Source of the DNA: Plasmodium coatneyi
Lineage: Eukaryota > Apicomplexa > Aconoidasida > Haemosporida > Plasmodiidae
Assembly: GCF_001680005.1 (NCBI RefSeq)
Contig: NC_033563.1
Location: forward strand, 1,302,001 to 1,366,000
Direction of reading: 5' to 3'
Length of the DNA stretch: 64,000 bases
In this document: positions 44,201 through 57,300 of the stretch, one piece after another
Position numbering within the stretch: position 1 is the stretch's first letter
How the letters are laid out: each line of letters begins with the position of its first letter
The notes under the pieces: model-generated
Told to the model about the DNA's origin: nothing
Seen by the model: the letters and a program-made list of their open reading frames with translations, nothing else
Database searches by the model: none
Translations under genes and position numbers: made by a program

Positions 44201-47200
44201 GTTTTTGCTACTTTGAGCTTGTGAAAGGTGAGTTAGGGGTTCCTCGCACTTTGTTTGGCTGCTTTGAAGACTCCTGCTAGGAGTATCGTCTCTGTTGTGT
44301 GTGGGGTCGCACGTGGGTTTGTCCTTCCCTTCTCCCTCTTTTACTTCATCCTTTTTTACTTGGCACTTTTTCGTTTCATCCTTCTTTGCTTGGTCTTCCC
44401 CGGGTGCGTCCGCCTGGCCCGCAAAGAACTTATCCAGGGAGTGTTTACTGTTGGAGGACCCCCCGACGCTGCTACCATTGTCCCCCGTGTTTTTATGCTT
44501 CTCCATAAAATCCACAAACGATTTATACGTATTAAAATAGCCACACTTTATCAAATGCGATTTAATAACATCAGTAAAAATGTCTTTCTGAATATAAATG
44601 GACTTGATGATTTTCCTTTCCTTTTCGCATTCTTCGTAAATCATATTGTAAATATCAAAGTAGAAATTGTTCAGATGAAATTTGATTTTGTCCCCTAGGG
44701 TAGTCAATCCAACAGTGGCATAATAATCATACTTGGGGTTCACATTGCAGGCTTTGCCTAGAAACTTCCCATTTTTTGTAAAAAAGGCACTGTTATCGAA
44801 ATAGTTAATTCCACACCCGATTATGTCATACTTGGTATACCCATTGCTATAACTTTCTAATTTGCTATCGATAATTTTTTTCCCATCATCATTTTTATAT
44901 CCAAAGGAGTTATATTCCGATCCTGGGTTTTTGTTAATTGTGTAGTTTTTGCTCGTCATGCCTATCACAATTTTGGAGAAATTGGAGCAACTTAATACTT
45001 CCACTTCAAAATAGTATATGCTGCAATCTCTGGATGCACATTTATTTACCTGAACGCATGCAATGTCTGTGTGTTTTCCCCATGCGCTATACGTGGCAGT
45101 CAGTTTATCCTTACTTACTGTTATGAAATTGGACACATTCGTGGTGTTTATACAGATGCTGTCTTTGAATAGATTGTTAAGGTACACGTATCTGTGCTTA
45201 AACTTTTTATTCTTTTTCTTCAGATACAGTTTTTTTTTTTTCTCATAATTGTTGTTACTATGATTGGAATGATAATCGTGTTTGTCGTCGTCTGTGTGTA
45301 TTTCCCCTTCCGACTGTTCTTCGTCCATAAATTGGTTCTCCTTTCCCCTTTTGCCTTTTTTTTTCCTCTTTTTACTTCCCCCCTTGTGATACGCCTGGTC
45401 TTCGCCGTCATCCCCATCTTCGTCCTCTTCCTCCTCCACGTCACTTTCCCCCTCCTCATCTGGAGGATCGTCCTCATCGGTTTCCTCCTCCGGCTCATCA
45501 TCCTCTTCATCATCACTATTGTCATCATTATCACTGTCATCATTATCACTGTCGTCATTATCACTGTCATCATTATCGTCGTCATAATTTTCCTCGTCCA
45601 CGTCGAACTCGTCTTCTTCTTCCGCGTCGTCCTCCTCGACCTCTTCATCGTCATCACTGTCGTCGTCCCCCTCCTTACCTTCTTCCTCTTCCTCGTTTTC
45701 ATCTCCGACGTCGAATTCGCCTCCCTCCTCCTCTTCCTCCTCTGTGCTGCCAACTTCTTCCTGTTCCTCCTCATCTTCACTTCCTTCTTCATCCTCGTCT
45801 TCCGACTCTTCTTCACTTTCTTCTTCCTCACCCGAGCTGGACTCTGAATCAGACTCCATGTGCGATCCCGACCCCTTTCCATCATCTCTGTTTTTTCTTC
45901 CCTTTTCTTGATTACCTTTTGGCTCATTTTTTCTCTTATTCTCTCCTTTTCTCCTTCCCCTGTTGCCTTCTGTGCCCTTCCCTCTGGAGCACCTTTTATT
46001 CGAGCTGTTCGACAAGAACAGCACCGATTTGCAGGGTGTGTAAGAGGAGCTACACAAATGGTTCCTATCAGGGGTGTTAACCAGTTGTTCACAATTGGAA
46101 GAGTCCCCCAAGTGGGAATACTCTGCATTGCGTTTGAATGTGCCCCTTTTGTTTCCCTCCTGCATATTTGTTTCCCTGATCACACTGATACACATTTCTT
46201 TCTTCGTCCCCTTCTTATTTTCGCACTGACGCGTGAGCACATCCTCCTTGCTCAAATCTCTACGGCTTCCGCGGGGGGGTGCCCCTTTTGGAAAGAACAA
46301 ACTGTCCAGGCTTTTACTTATTCCGCCGACACACCCTTCGGCAGGTTCCGTACGCATAGGATGCGTGTACAAAATAGTCCTTCCATTTTTGTTATGCCCT
46401 TTCGGCAACAACTTAGCTACTGAGGGATATTCCTTGCTTCTACTCTTAGTGCTGTAATACTTCCCGTGTGACATATCGTAATCAGGGAGAAGGACCATCC
46501 TTTTTGATGAGACCTCTCCATTTTCGAAATTAACTGTATCGTCTATTTGGTCCACTAGTCCTACTTCTTCGAAAAAGAGCAACGAACGTTCCCCTTTTTT
46601 ATTTTCCCTTCTGATTAGTATACGCATCTTGGACTCTACAAACTTTACCAAAACGGTTAAGTAAAACTGAACGTTGCAAAGAACAAAGTGCAAGAAGCAC
46701 AAGTAATAAGCTGCCAGATAGATTATCCGTTCCACTATATGCGTGAAGGTGTACAGCACCAGTTCGACTTTGCGCGATTGTTCACGCAATTTTGATGCCC
46801 ACACAAATTTGTCAAAGTAGGGTGGTGTCCCTTCGGTTTCATCTCCACCGGGCGTCTTTCCCCATTGGGTGGACGCCAAGGAAGGGTATCCATTCCTACA
46901 TTTGCATGCATAGGGTGTAGCATTAATAGTGCCTCCTTTGTCTAAAAAAATTATTTCACTCCAGCCGATGATACCAGCGATAGGAAGCTTCCCATTGGCA
47001 GGTGCAGATACTAGCTTCTCTGGATAATTTACGGCTTCTGCTTTCCAACGTGTAATCAGTCCAGTTACCTCTCCCCCGACTCCTAGGCACAGGAACTGCC
47101 GTGAGATGGTCTCCCCTTTGCCAATTTTGCACTTGTAATTATTATGTTCCATATGGGAAAAATGAGGAGCATATAAATTGGGTAATGATACATTGCAAGG

Positions 47201-48877
47201 GGAAAACTTCCTGCAGCTGAGTTTGTCGTTTTTTTTTTTTTTTCCCAAAGGAAGATGGCACAGATAACAATTCGCATGATCAATCTCCTTGAGATAATTT
47301 TTATCAAAAATAAGAGGGTTGTTCAACAAGGATACATTTGCAGAACACTGAGTTTGAATCTCCAGGTGTTTGTACGGTGGGGCATAAAGAAAAAGTTCCT
47401 TCCCCTGGTGCTGTAATGGAGAGACAAGCGCTACCTCTGCCATCCCCAAATTGCAATTCAATTGGACGTATTCTGTAATGATAGCGCCTAACAGTTCGGA
47501 CAAATCTGAAAAACTGTAACTGTTGGTAGGCACTATATACATGTGAATTTTCCTCCATTTAGAGTTAATAGGGGAATTCATTTCTGTAATTTTGTAGACA
47601 CTCACTTGGCTATAAGTCCCTCCATATTCACACATGTTATTAGCATCGCATTGGATCTGGCTCAGTACCCCTGATTGTGATGCCATCAATTTCACCTTCA
47701 AGACATTACATGTTTTTTTTCCACCTTCTTTCACTCCCAACTGACGGCAGTGATGTGCCGATTCGGCAAAAACAACCCCCAGCATGTACAGAGTATAGGG
47801 GAACTGCGAAGAAGAAGCTACGTGTGCGTTTTTTTCCATTTTTTGATTCTCTAAAGAATTATGAAAAAATAAATGCGTCGAATAGATTGATTTAGAGGGC
47901 GATTTTAAGTCGTGGCAATCATCCCTTATTCCATTTTTATGCTTTTTCGTTCCCAAAGTGGAGTCCAAATTGTAATTATTTAAAACGGTGCAATGGCAAA
48001 CACATAGGTGGACTCTTCGTTCATTCATTTTTCCACAACTTCCTTCGCGTCTTGCCATAAATCGGGAGGGCACTCTTCGTCTATGAACACTCATGTTACT
48101 TATCACTGTGTTACATGTTTGCAACTTCTTTCGCGTTAGAAGAAAAGTATGAATTTTTTTTAATTTTTTCTCACACCATTTCGACATTGGCATAAAAAAT
48201 CGTATGAGGCATATTTTTTGATTCGATGAAATTATCCTTTTCGAATATCCGCAGAACCATCTTCTTCTCCATTTTAAAGTAAGTTCCAGTAGTCCACTGA
48301 AGTGTCTACTCCGCACGTTCCACGTGTGGGAGTGCAATTCGTATTTTACTTTCTGCAGTTTACTATTGAATGGCGGTCTGCTCGTACTTATAACGTACAG
48401 CGTATTTTTATTCTTCCTGTATAGTATTAGACGAATAAGGGGGGATCCTCTTTTCTTCGACATGTTCAGATCAGCGTGATACTCACAGTTGTCACTGAAA
48501 TGTTTACGTCTTCCATTTTGTTTTTCATTCTCCACGCAGTAAAATAAAGCACCTTGGTTGCTTCTCCTTACATCATATGTAATCCTATCGCAGATTTTGT
48601 CCTCTTCCTTCAGTAGCCCTTCTCCGTATGTATTGTGTGATCCTAACATGGTCTCTTCATTGTTCGCTTTAGCATAAAAAATGTACGACACTATTTTCGT
48701 ATGGGGACGAGAGGTATGAGAACTAACTTGATCATAACTTACGCAGCGATGGCAGTTGGAGGGAGGATAAAGGAAGGATGCCTGTCCTATCCTTTCAGTT
48801 GCCTTTCCCCTTGCGGAGAAGCAATTATCTAATAAGATCTCCCCATTTGTGCGCAGTGCGGCAAGGTACTCGGTCAT
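41274..48877 (-). CDS. SPRY-LisH-CTLH-CRA protein (RanBPM-like), candidate CTLH/GID complex scaffold
   Basis: Two exons, complement of 41701..48877 and 41274..41542, joined through a 158-bp intron (donor G|GTAACC, acceptor CCGAAG|GT) in phase 1; 2481 residues. Seen: a SPRY domain (about residues 1250-1410: ITVSKDKLTATYSAWG, IYYFEVEVL, KIVIGMTSK, IGCGINYF, AFFTKNGKFLG); a LisH motif (about 1425-1460, DVIKSHLIKCGYFNTYKSF); a CTLH motif (about 1910-1965, IIRNSILSGNIIQVLNILEE); and a CRA-type end (SLIAYHKPY, VNEGIL, then LIL-rich helices in the second exon). This order is that of RanBPM/RanBP10, scaffold of the CTLH (yeast GID) ubiquitin ligase. A very acidic tract lies at about 1010-1160. The first 950 residues match nothing I know and include a hydrophobic stretch near 710-750. 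Confidence 0.87.
41543..41700 (-). other. Intron of the SPRY-LisH-CTLH gene
   Basis: GT-AG intron on the minus strand with a pyrimidine-rich 3' end. Reading through it would end the protein shortly after VNEGIL with a non-conserved tail. Splicing adds 89 charged and helical codons that complete the CRA-like domain. Confidence 0.75.
45440..45860 (-). repeat. Acidic Asp/Glu/Ser codon repeat inside the SPRY-protein gene
   Basis: Tandem GAT/GAC/GAA/AGT codons give runs such as DSDNDDSDNDD. The + strand shows it as TCATCATTATCACTG-type repeats. It encodes a disordered acidic spacer upstream of the SPRY domain. Confidence 0.75.
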
Positions 48878-50421
48878 TTTTTGTCTTTCGTCAGGATAGG
48901 GGAAGCACAGAAAGGGGAAGTATAATTTTTCTACTCAGTGGGGGTATTCTTTTCACAGAACGAGACAAAAAAAAAAAAAAAGAAAATAAGAAAAACTTGG
49001 GAGGAGGGCAAAATGCGATCTATCGATGTGCCAACAAAGTGGAGCATGTTGCAAGTTGCCCTCTGTGTACAGAACAATGAGTGTACACCTCAAGAGAAGC
49101 AACCACAGGAATTACAAGCAATGCGAACAAAGAGGAGGAAAACTTTCATATTTTCGCTACGTATACGAATGTATATGCAGGTACATAAGCACACACAAAT
49201 ATACGCAATCATGAGTATAAATATTCCCAATTGGCCTATACTATATCTGTACATTTATCATGGCTTCATGCGCTTTTTTTTTTCCCCCCCACCCTGAAGG
49301 CGTCTCTTACTGTACATAAATCATATCAACTTGTGTGGCTGAAATTTTTTCTCTTATTTTCCCCTTTATTTTTAGCTTTTTCGTGACTGGTTTACAGTTG
49401 TTCCCGCGTTCTTTTTTTTTTTTTTTTTTTTTCTTTTTCCTTGGATTTAATTTTTACTCTTAGCAGCATTTATCATAATAGGGATTAATTTCATATAAAT
49501 AATAAGTGAATGCTAATATGCATATCTACGTGTAAAAACTGTGAAATATTATCTTACGGTGATTTTATTATATTCCTATTTTATTTTTTCCTGGGGAGGG
49601 TTTTTTTACAAGTAGTTGGCGTATGCATATACATCCGTGCACTTATCGCTTATTGTCTGCACAGGAAAGGAGATAAGGACGGAATGCACACGTATAGCCG
49701 AATACTGCGACGGTGTGTGCCCTTTCTCCGGCATGTTTTGGAAGGAAAAATGGATGGAACGCTTAAGTGGGAAGCACCTTATTAGGTTTTTACATTATTA
49801 CACACAGCAGCACGCAGCGGCAAAATGTTGTACATGTACATATCACAAGGCGCAATAAACTAAGGTAACTCAAGAAGAAAAAAGAAAAAAGCTTACAAAA
49901 ACCAAAAAAGGCTTACAGAAGCTTCAGCATCCATGTGATGTAAAAGTATATACACGCGATGTGTGCGCATATATTAGCACGTGAAAAAGGAGGGGGGCAC
50001 TTCCTATTTTAATTAACACGTACGTAAAAATATACACGTATGTGTGAACATATAAACATGTACATTCCCAGTGGTGCGGGGGGGAGGGTAAAAAGGAAAC
50101 GTATACAGTAGAGGCAAGCTGCTTAAAGGCATGCTGCTGGCATGCATAATTGCAGCGCTTTGAACAAAGGATCTGTGCGCCTCAGCACACAGCTAAAGTG
50201 CTGATGAGGGGAACGACGAAATGCAGAACGAGGAAACTACATACAGAAGAGGAGCACGTGTAGGAGTCGATGTGTAGGCATACGTGCGTGCACATGTGAA
50301 CATATATGTACATACGTAATACTGACAATGTGTTTACTCATATCATTCATCCTACAAGCACAGCACCCTCACGAACAAAATTCCATGCACGTACGAGCGC
50401 ATTCAGCTCAAAGGGGAAACA

Positions 50422-50457
<36 letters not shown>

Positions 50458-52411
50458 CAAAGTCCCGCTTTAACCCAATAATAGTCGCTCGGTAGCAAGC
50501 TCCCTGTACGTAGAGGGGAAATGTAAAACGAATAGATGAAGCACAAAGGGCAGAACGATCCGCTCAGAAGGTGCGGCTTAACTTGCCGTATAAATCTTGC
50601 GCTGTAAAGTGTAAGGGGCAAAGTGGAGGGTTAACCCACTGCATGTGCCTTTCCTCTGCATATGTACATTACATACAGGGGTTAAAAGAAGGAAGCCCAG
50701 CGATAGGTGCAGCTGAATCGACTGACGCAACGTACTTACAGTTCCGTGATGGAAATAAAACAAATGCAACCTGGGGATAAGTCGACAGTTGGTAAACGCA
50801 TACATGTAGGTAAGGATGGAACAAGGCATGCGCGCATGTATTGCGCACGAATGGGAAGATATACACATGCACAGATGTATGTATGCATTTATGTAGCAAT
50901 TCTGAATGGCACTTAATGCATGAAATATAGACTGAGGGCAGCTACGTTATGGGGAAAAGCGCATTTGTGCACATCGAAAGGGAATTTTCACATTTACCGG
51001 AGTACTCGCGCCTGGTTACACCTACAATCAATTGCGTGAACCTTACGTTCGGATATTAGTGCGTCAAGCATTTTGTTTCCGCTTGCCCATATGTGTAATA
51101 TGTGAATATATGTTCCCTTTATAATAGCAGTGGAATGAGCGAATTTCTTTAAGCGTTCTATGTGTGCAGAAAAAAAAAGAAAAAGAAAATACATGAATGT
51201 GTAAAGGAGCAAGGGTTTTACGCTGGAAAGAAGGGTGCGTAAATGCTGTATGGGAATACTGTGTGCATTCATGTATACATGCACATTTGCATATAATGCT
51301 TAGACGCCCAACCATAATTTGGGAAGCCCTCTATATGAATGAGGAATTGCGTGGAGTGCAAGGAAAAAAAGGAACATTCATAAAGCAAAAACGGATGGCA
51401 CAATTTAGCGCTACTCAAACGGAGGGGTAAAAACGCGCGGAACGTTTAAGCATTGCCCGAGGGAAAAAATAAACAAAATTATGTTAAGTGTGAGGAACAC
51501 AGTTCTGCTTCAACGTTGATTTATACATTTCGCTTCGATATGCTTTGTTTCGCAATTCTTTTTTTTTCTCCTTTTTTCTTTCTTCTCATAGGATACACCA
51601 CTCGAGCATTCCGCTGAAGGAACATGTAACCTGAGAGAGCATTTTATCGAAAAAAAAAAAAAAAAAAGGAAAAATTCCCCTTTAGCAAGATGTGAGTGAA
51701 GCATTATTGTCTTTACGTTGTGGATGTAGTTCCACCTTTGTGTGTGCACATGTAGAACGGAAGAACGAACAGCTAAATTAGCCCCTTTCTTAAGGGATTG
51801 CACATATGTAAGAATTTATTGTGGCGGGAAAAAAAGAGAAAAATGTGAAACACATTTTATATGCATACCACAAAATTAAGCGTGTTGCAATGTGTACAAA
51901 ATGGGCACGTAATGATCTCCACATCCTTCCTATGAGGTAAAAGGAAGCGATCATAATGATGGTTAAATGGAAGGGTTAAATATCAATTCTTTTTTTCATG
52001 GTACCCATTATTCACGCGAAATTGCGAAGACAACCACACATTCACATAATTATATGGGGGCAAAAAAGAAAAACGGAACATGGCCGCACCAACAAGTCCC
52101 TCTTAGTTTTTTTACCATACGCAAAACTACTTGCATACTCAACCAATATACGGAATCCTAATATCACCATGGACCTCGCAATAATTGCTACATACATGTT
52201 TATATATTTGCTCATTCCTCTTCCTCCCTCCATTTCCTTCTTCCTTCCCATTCCTTCCTTTCCTTTCATTTCTCTTCTTTTTCCTTAAAAAAAATTACAT
52301 CCCCTTAAGTAACTAAGCAGAAGGACATATTGCTGACACTATAGCCTACGGAAAATCGTTAGGTTACACAAATATAAATACTTCATTCTAATACACTTAC
52401 ACACGTTCCAC
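48878..52411. other. Long gene-free region bordering the accessory island
   Basis: Contains poly-T and poly-A tracts (near 49410 and a run of about 30 A at 50425-50454), CA/TA-rich patches, and many short frames on both strands without family likeness or usual coding bias. Its left part is the upstream region of the SPRY-protein gene. The rest leads to the telomere-like array. I see no RNA gene or gene fragment. Confidence 0.5.
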
Positions 52412-53380
52412 TTAAACCCTAAACCCTAAACCCCATAGCTTAAAAACTGAAATCTAAACACTAAAAACATAAAAGCTAAACTTTAAATCATAAAACCTAA
52501 AACCTAAACCCTGAATCCTAAACACTAATTACTGAATCTTAAATCCTAAATCCTGAATCCTAAACCCCAAACCCTGAAATCTGAAACCCTAAAACCTGAA
52601 CCCTCAACCCTGAAACCTAAACCCTGAAACCTAAACCCTGAACCCTGAAACCCTAAACACTGAACCGTAAACACTGCACCCTAAAATCCTAAACCCCAAA
52701 ACATAAGCCCTAAACCCTAAAACTTGAACAATAAACATTAAACTGTGAACCCTAAACCTTAAACCCTGAACAACAAACATTAAACTATGAACCCTAAACC
52801 CTAAACCCTGAACCCTAAAATCTAAACCTAATATCCTAAACCCTGAACCCCAAATCCTCAACCTTAAAATCTAAAACATATATCCTAAAACCTGAACACC
52901 AAATACTCAACTATAAAACCTAAAACCCTAAACACTGAATCCTAAACCCTAAAACCTAAACCCTGAATCTTAAAGCCTAAACACTAAACACTAAACACTA
53001 AATCCTAAACCCTAAACTCTGAACCCTAATCACTAAACCCTAAACTCTGAAGCCTAATCACTAAACCCTAAAACCGTACACCCTAAAACGTGAAACTTAA
53101 ACCATGAAAGCTAAACACTGAACCCTAAACCCTTAATCCTATACCCTAAACCATGAACACTAAACCGTAAACCGTAAAATTTAGAGACTAAATCCTGAAG
53201 CCTAGACCATAAAACTTAAACCCTCAAAACCTAACCGTAAACATTGAATCCTAAACTTTCAACCCTAAACCCTAAAGCCTGAACTCTAAAACCCTGAACC
53301 CTAAACCCTGAACCTTAAAGGCTGAATCATGAACCATTCAAACATGAGCCATTCAAACCTGAACCATTCAAACCTGGAAC
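52412..53380. repeat. Degenerate interstitial telomere-repeat array
   Basis: About 970 bp built from heptads of the form CCCTAAA and CCCTGAA, the C-rich complement of the Plasmodium telomere repeat GGGTT(T/C)A. The left edge is cleanest (AAACCCTAAACCCTAAACCC). Inside, most units carry substitutions or one-base length changes such as CCTAAAACC or CACTAAA, and the right edge fades into CATTCAAACCTGAAC-like copies. The C-rich strand runs 5' to 3' on the + strand. P. knowlesi is known for such intrachromosomal telomeric repeats near SICAvar and kir genes. Confidence 0.95.
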
Positions 53381-54351
53381 CTTGCTGTTCACAACGTCAC
53401 CTTTGTAATTTCACTGTAAGTGAATTCATTTATTTACAATTTCTTCTATAGGATCTTTTATTTAAGGTTAATTCCTTTTTGGCCCCTTGTGCTAATAGTC
53501 ACCCTGGGACTGCCATTTATTTAAGAGTTTTCTCTATTATGTACAGATAAAATTTGAATAGGAGGAAATGAATGAGGGAAGGATTCATGTTAGGAACAGT
53601 TTATATCGAACAAAGAAGTTCCACACAACACATATAAATATTGAAAGTTAATAAGATGGAATGTTCCATTGCTTTTTACCTTTTTGATATTTTTCATTCT
53701 TTAAAAAAAATATTACTTCGTGTTGTATGGAGGAGTATCCTCAATAGGGTATGTATACAGTTGAGTGCAGTTCTTTATTGTATGAGTTGCATAACGACAC
53801 TTATTGCCTCTAGGTATGTGAGCACCCTTTTCTCTTTTTTTCTCCAGAATTTATTGATTGACAATGTGCTAATGACAATTTTTGTCGGTTAGGAAAACTG
53901 CATATTTAACAACAGTGCGGTGATTTATATATTTTTTTTTCTTCTGATAATAATTTGTTGTAGATTTTTTTTCTTTCTTTGTGTTAATTTTTTTTTGTTA
54001 AATTTTTGATGCTAAATTGTTTGTAACATTAATTTAGAGGGAAGGTATGTGGAGAATAGCTTCCGACCGAGGGAAAAGAAAATATTGTGTTAAGCGCCTA
54101 AGTGTAAAATTATAAAAAACATAATGAAATAATGTGCTGTACGACGAAACGAACCTGAAGGATATTCACAATGTTCTTAAAGATGAATTGGGAAATTAAA
54201 AAGGGAAGAAGGAAAACGAAACATTCCGCACGTCCGGAAGGAATCAGTCAATAAATAATAAGAAGAATGGGGAAATGTGTATTCTACGTAGAGCCCAGTA
54301 AAATATTATTCCTAATTTAATAAATAACCAAATCGTTGAACAGTGTTAAAA
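53381..54351. other. Upstream region of the SICAvar gene
   Basis: AT-rich sequence between the telomere-like array and the first SICAvar exon, with T-tracts near 53930-54000. It probably carries the promoter and 5' leader of the variant antigen gene. An 83-codon frame at 53641 opens with a non-ATG codon and is not supported. Confidence 0.5.
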
Positions 54352-57300
54352 ATGGCTTCCAACAATAGTGAATTTGACAAATTGAAGAAAAAATGGTTGG
54401 ACGAAAATAAAAGTGTAGGAACGAGTGACAACGCCAGGAAGGTATAATAGTGTAATATGAATTATTTGTATAGTATGAACATGTCATTTCTTCGAAGTAT
54501 GTCACTTTAATCCAATGGGAATAAGTACATAATGCACAAAGAACATATATGATTATATTATTTTAATTTGCAGACAGAATTAATGCAAAGAGTAGGAAAG
54601 TGGATTCAAGAAATTCTTTCAGAAATGAATAATAATGTACATGAAGATACTGCTCAGAGGCTATGCGAAACAATGGTAGAAGAAAGGAATATAGCAAAGG
54701 AAGACATGGAAGTATGCACATTCATTGTAAAGAATTTATATAGAATACAAGAAATGAGTAAGGGTTCATGTGGAAAAAAAAGTGCTGAGGAAGAACTGAA
54801 GGATTATGTACGGTGCACAACATTGAACCTATGGGCAGCTTTGTATATATTTGATCACTGTGATAAGGTAGATGTTGTGCATAGTGCATATGATAAAATG
54901 AAGAATGTGTGGGAGGACCTGAAAACAGGGCCCAGTCCAGAAGTTCAATGTAAAGAGTGTGTATATGGAGAATTAGAAAATATGATAATATTGGGGAAAA
55001 TGGATATGTTAAGTGTTAATCTTGGACTTATGAATACGAATCCGAAAGTTATGAAATTAATAAATGAAAACAAAAAAAAGCAGCAGGAATGTAAAGAACA
55101 GAAGGATGATGCGGCGAAATTAGCAGCAGGTCTTCTGAAAAATAGTGTTACAATGAAAACAGCAGGTCCAACAACAACAAGAACAGTGAATGGTCACCAC
55201 CAACATCAACAAACAAAACAAGACAATGTAGAAAGTGCAGAAAACAGTAGAGATAGGAGAGGTTCAGCAGACGAGGGAGACTTTTTAGTAGTTTTCGGTC
55301 CAAATAATCCCACAGTAACAGTAACTCGTGTTCCAAGTGACGGGTATGGTTACCATTATGATTACTTATTAATATATATATACATACGGTATATATATAT
55401 ATGTATATATATATATTCTTTTACAAATGTGTAAATATACATATATATATGCTTCACAAAATGTAGTTGTGCGGCGAAAAAAAAAAAAAAAAAAAAAGCA
55501 TAAAAAAAAGTATTCTCATCTATTCTCTCATTCTCTCTATGTATTTTTTTTTCCCCGTCCTATAGGCAAAGTGCAAAGGATGGTGTAATTCTGTTATTCG
55601 GTGAAGATGCAGTTCTTCTGGGCACTGAGCATATGTCGAATGGAGTAACTCCAGCGTCAACAGTAACAGTGCCAACAACAGCAGAAAAGGGGAAGAAACC
55701 ACAACAGAGTCCTTCACTACCACGGAATGTATCACTAGGCCCCATTGGAGATTCATTTACAGATTTCCTAGTAAAATGGATAGAAAGAAGGGACATTCGG
55801 GATGATGATGGATTCGTAATTCTCATGCAATTAGATAGGAATTATTCGTGCTTAGTATATATTCTTTGGAGCATATTAGAACAAAAAAGGAGTACCATGT
55901 ATATGGAAGATAACTGCCAATAAATGGGAACTCCATTTTTCCCATTTATAGGAAAAAATATGGGATGACCTAAGAGGAATGTCAGAAAAACTAATAGATG
56001 TGTTGAATAAAGAGGATGAAATAATAAAAGAGTTCTGTGAGAACGACCTGGAAGATGAAATTCAAATTGAGGATAACCATAAAGCAATATGCAAGAATTT
56101 AATGAAAATATTTTATTTTATGCAAGGGTTAAGAACAGAGGGTATGGATGTAGTAAAGGGAAATAAAGAGGAAGAGAAGGAACAGTCCTTCATGAGGTGC
56201 ATTGTAGGAACTGTAGCCATGTTCAAAGTATTCAAGAAGTACTGCTGGTTCGAAGATTATTTGGACTACGCATTAAGAGTAACAGAACCACAGAGGGCAG
56301 CATTGGGGGTTCCTGACAGTTATGGAAAATGTGCATGGATGAATTTCGAAGAAGTAAAAATAGGAACAAAACTAATTGGGGAAAGAGTAGCGAAATGGAT
56401 TGAAGAGAAAGAATCCGCTGTTGGAGACTATGGAAATCTAAGCAAAACTAATAATGCATCGTGGTGCAAGAATTCAAGGGTTACCAAAGAAAAAAAAAAG
56501 AATAAGGAAAAGGGAGAAAATAGAGCTCAGGAATGGACAGAAGGGAAGGAAATGAAGGAAGTGCAGGAAGTAGTGGAAAAAGGAACATATATAACAGGGG
56601 AAAGTCAGAAGAATTTATTGCTTAAAATAAAGGAAGGGAAATTGCAGGGTATTAATAAAATTGAAGAGGAAATAAACAAAGAAATACAGAGACAAAAAAC
56701 CCCACAACCAAGCATCCTCCCAGGAGAATGTGCAAGTGCAAATTTTGAGGAGGGGGAGGAAGGTATACTCCAAATTTGAAATATTTCCTCCTGTTCAAAG
56801 GGAGTATGAATTATTCATGTAATATTCCTTATGGTAATGGTAGAATTAAATATTACAAGAAGATGGATGCATGAATGTATATTGCATTTATATTTTTCCA
56901 TTAATGTACAGCACAGTGGGATGAGCTGTTCACGAAGTTCTCCAATAATCCAAATAAGAAGAAAGATAGTAAGGACTATGAGTACAGTAAACTAGAGGTG
57001 TTGTTTCCTTGGTGTGATGAAATTAAGGATGAGGACAAAGGTAATGTGGGCAGGTACCAAGAATTTTGCAGAGTTCTGTTAAAGAACTTACTGATGGTGA
57101 ATAATAACCCATATGATTGTGAAAAAAATAATACAATAAATACAGGCAAAAGGAAACCGTGCGTAGGGAAATGTGACTTACTGAACATTTGGTTAATGTA
57201 TGTGAGAGATCATTGTGTTCCGAGTGAAGTTATTAAGTATGTCTTCACAGGAATGCACAGTATGAAAGATACATTACCAGGTACAGAGAAATATGCAAAC

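Noticed and set aside
45194..46128. Long frames on both strands over the acidic repeat of the SPRY-protein gene
   Set aside because: Trinucleotide repeats keep several frames open at once; only the frame continuous with the SPRY domain is supported.
52631..52861. 76-codon minus-strand frame rich in GFRV/GLGFR repeats
   Set aside because: It is the direct translation of the degenerate telomere heptads and not a gene.
53641..53892. 83-codon frame upstream of the SICAvar gene
   Set aside because: It starts with a non-ATG codon, resembles no known exon and has no splice continuity with the SICAvar first exon.
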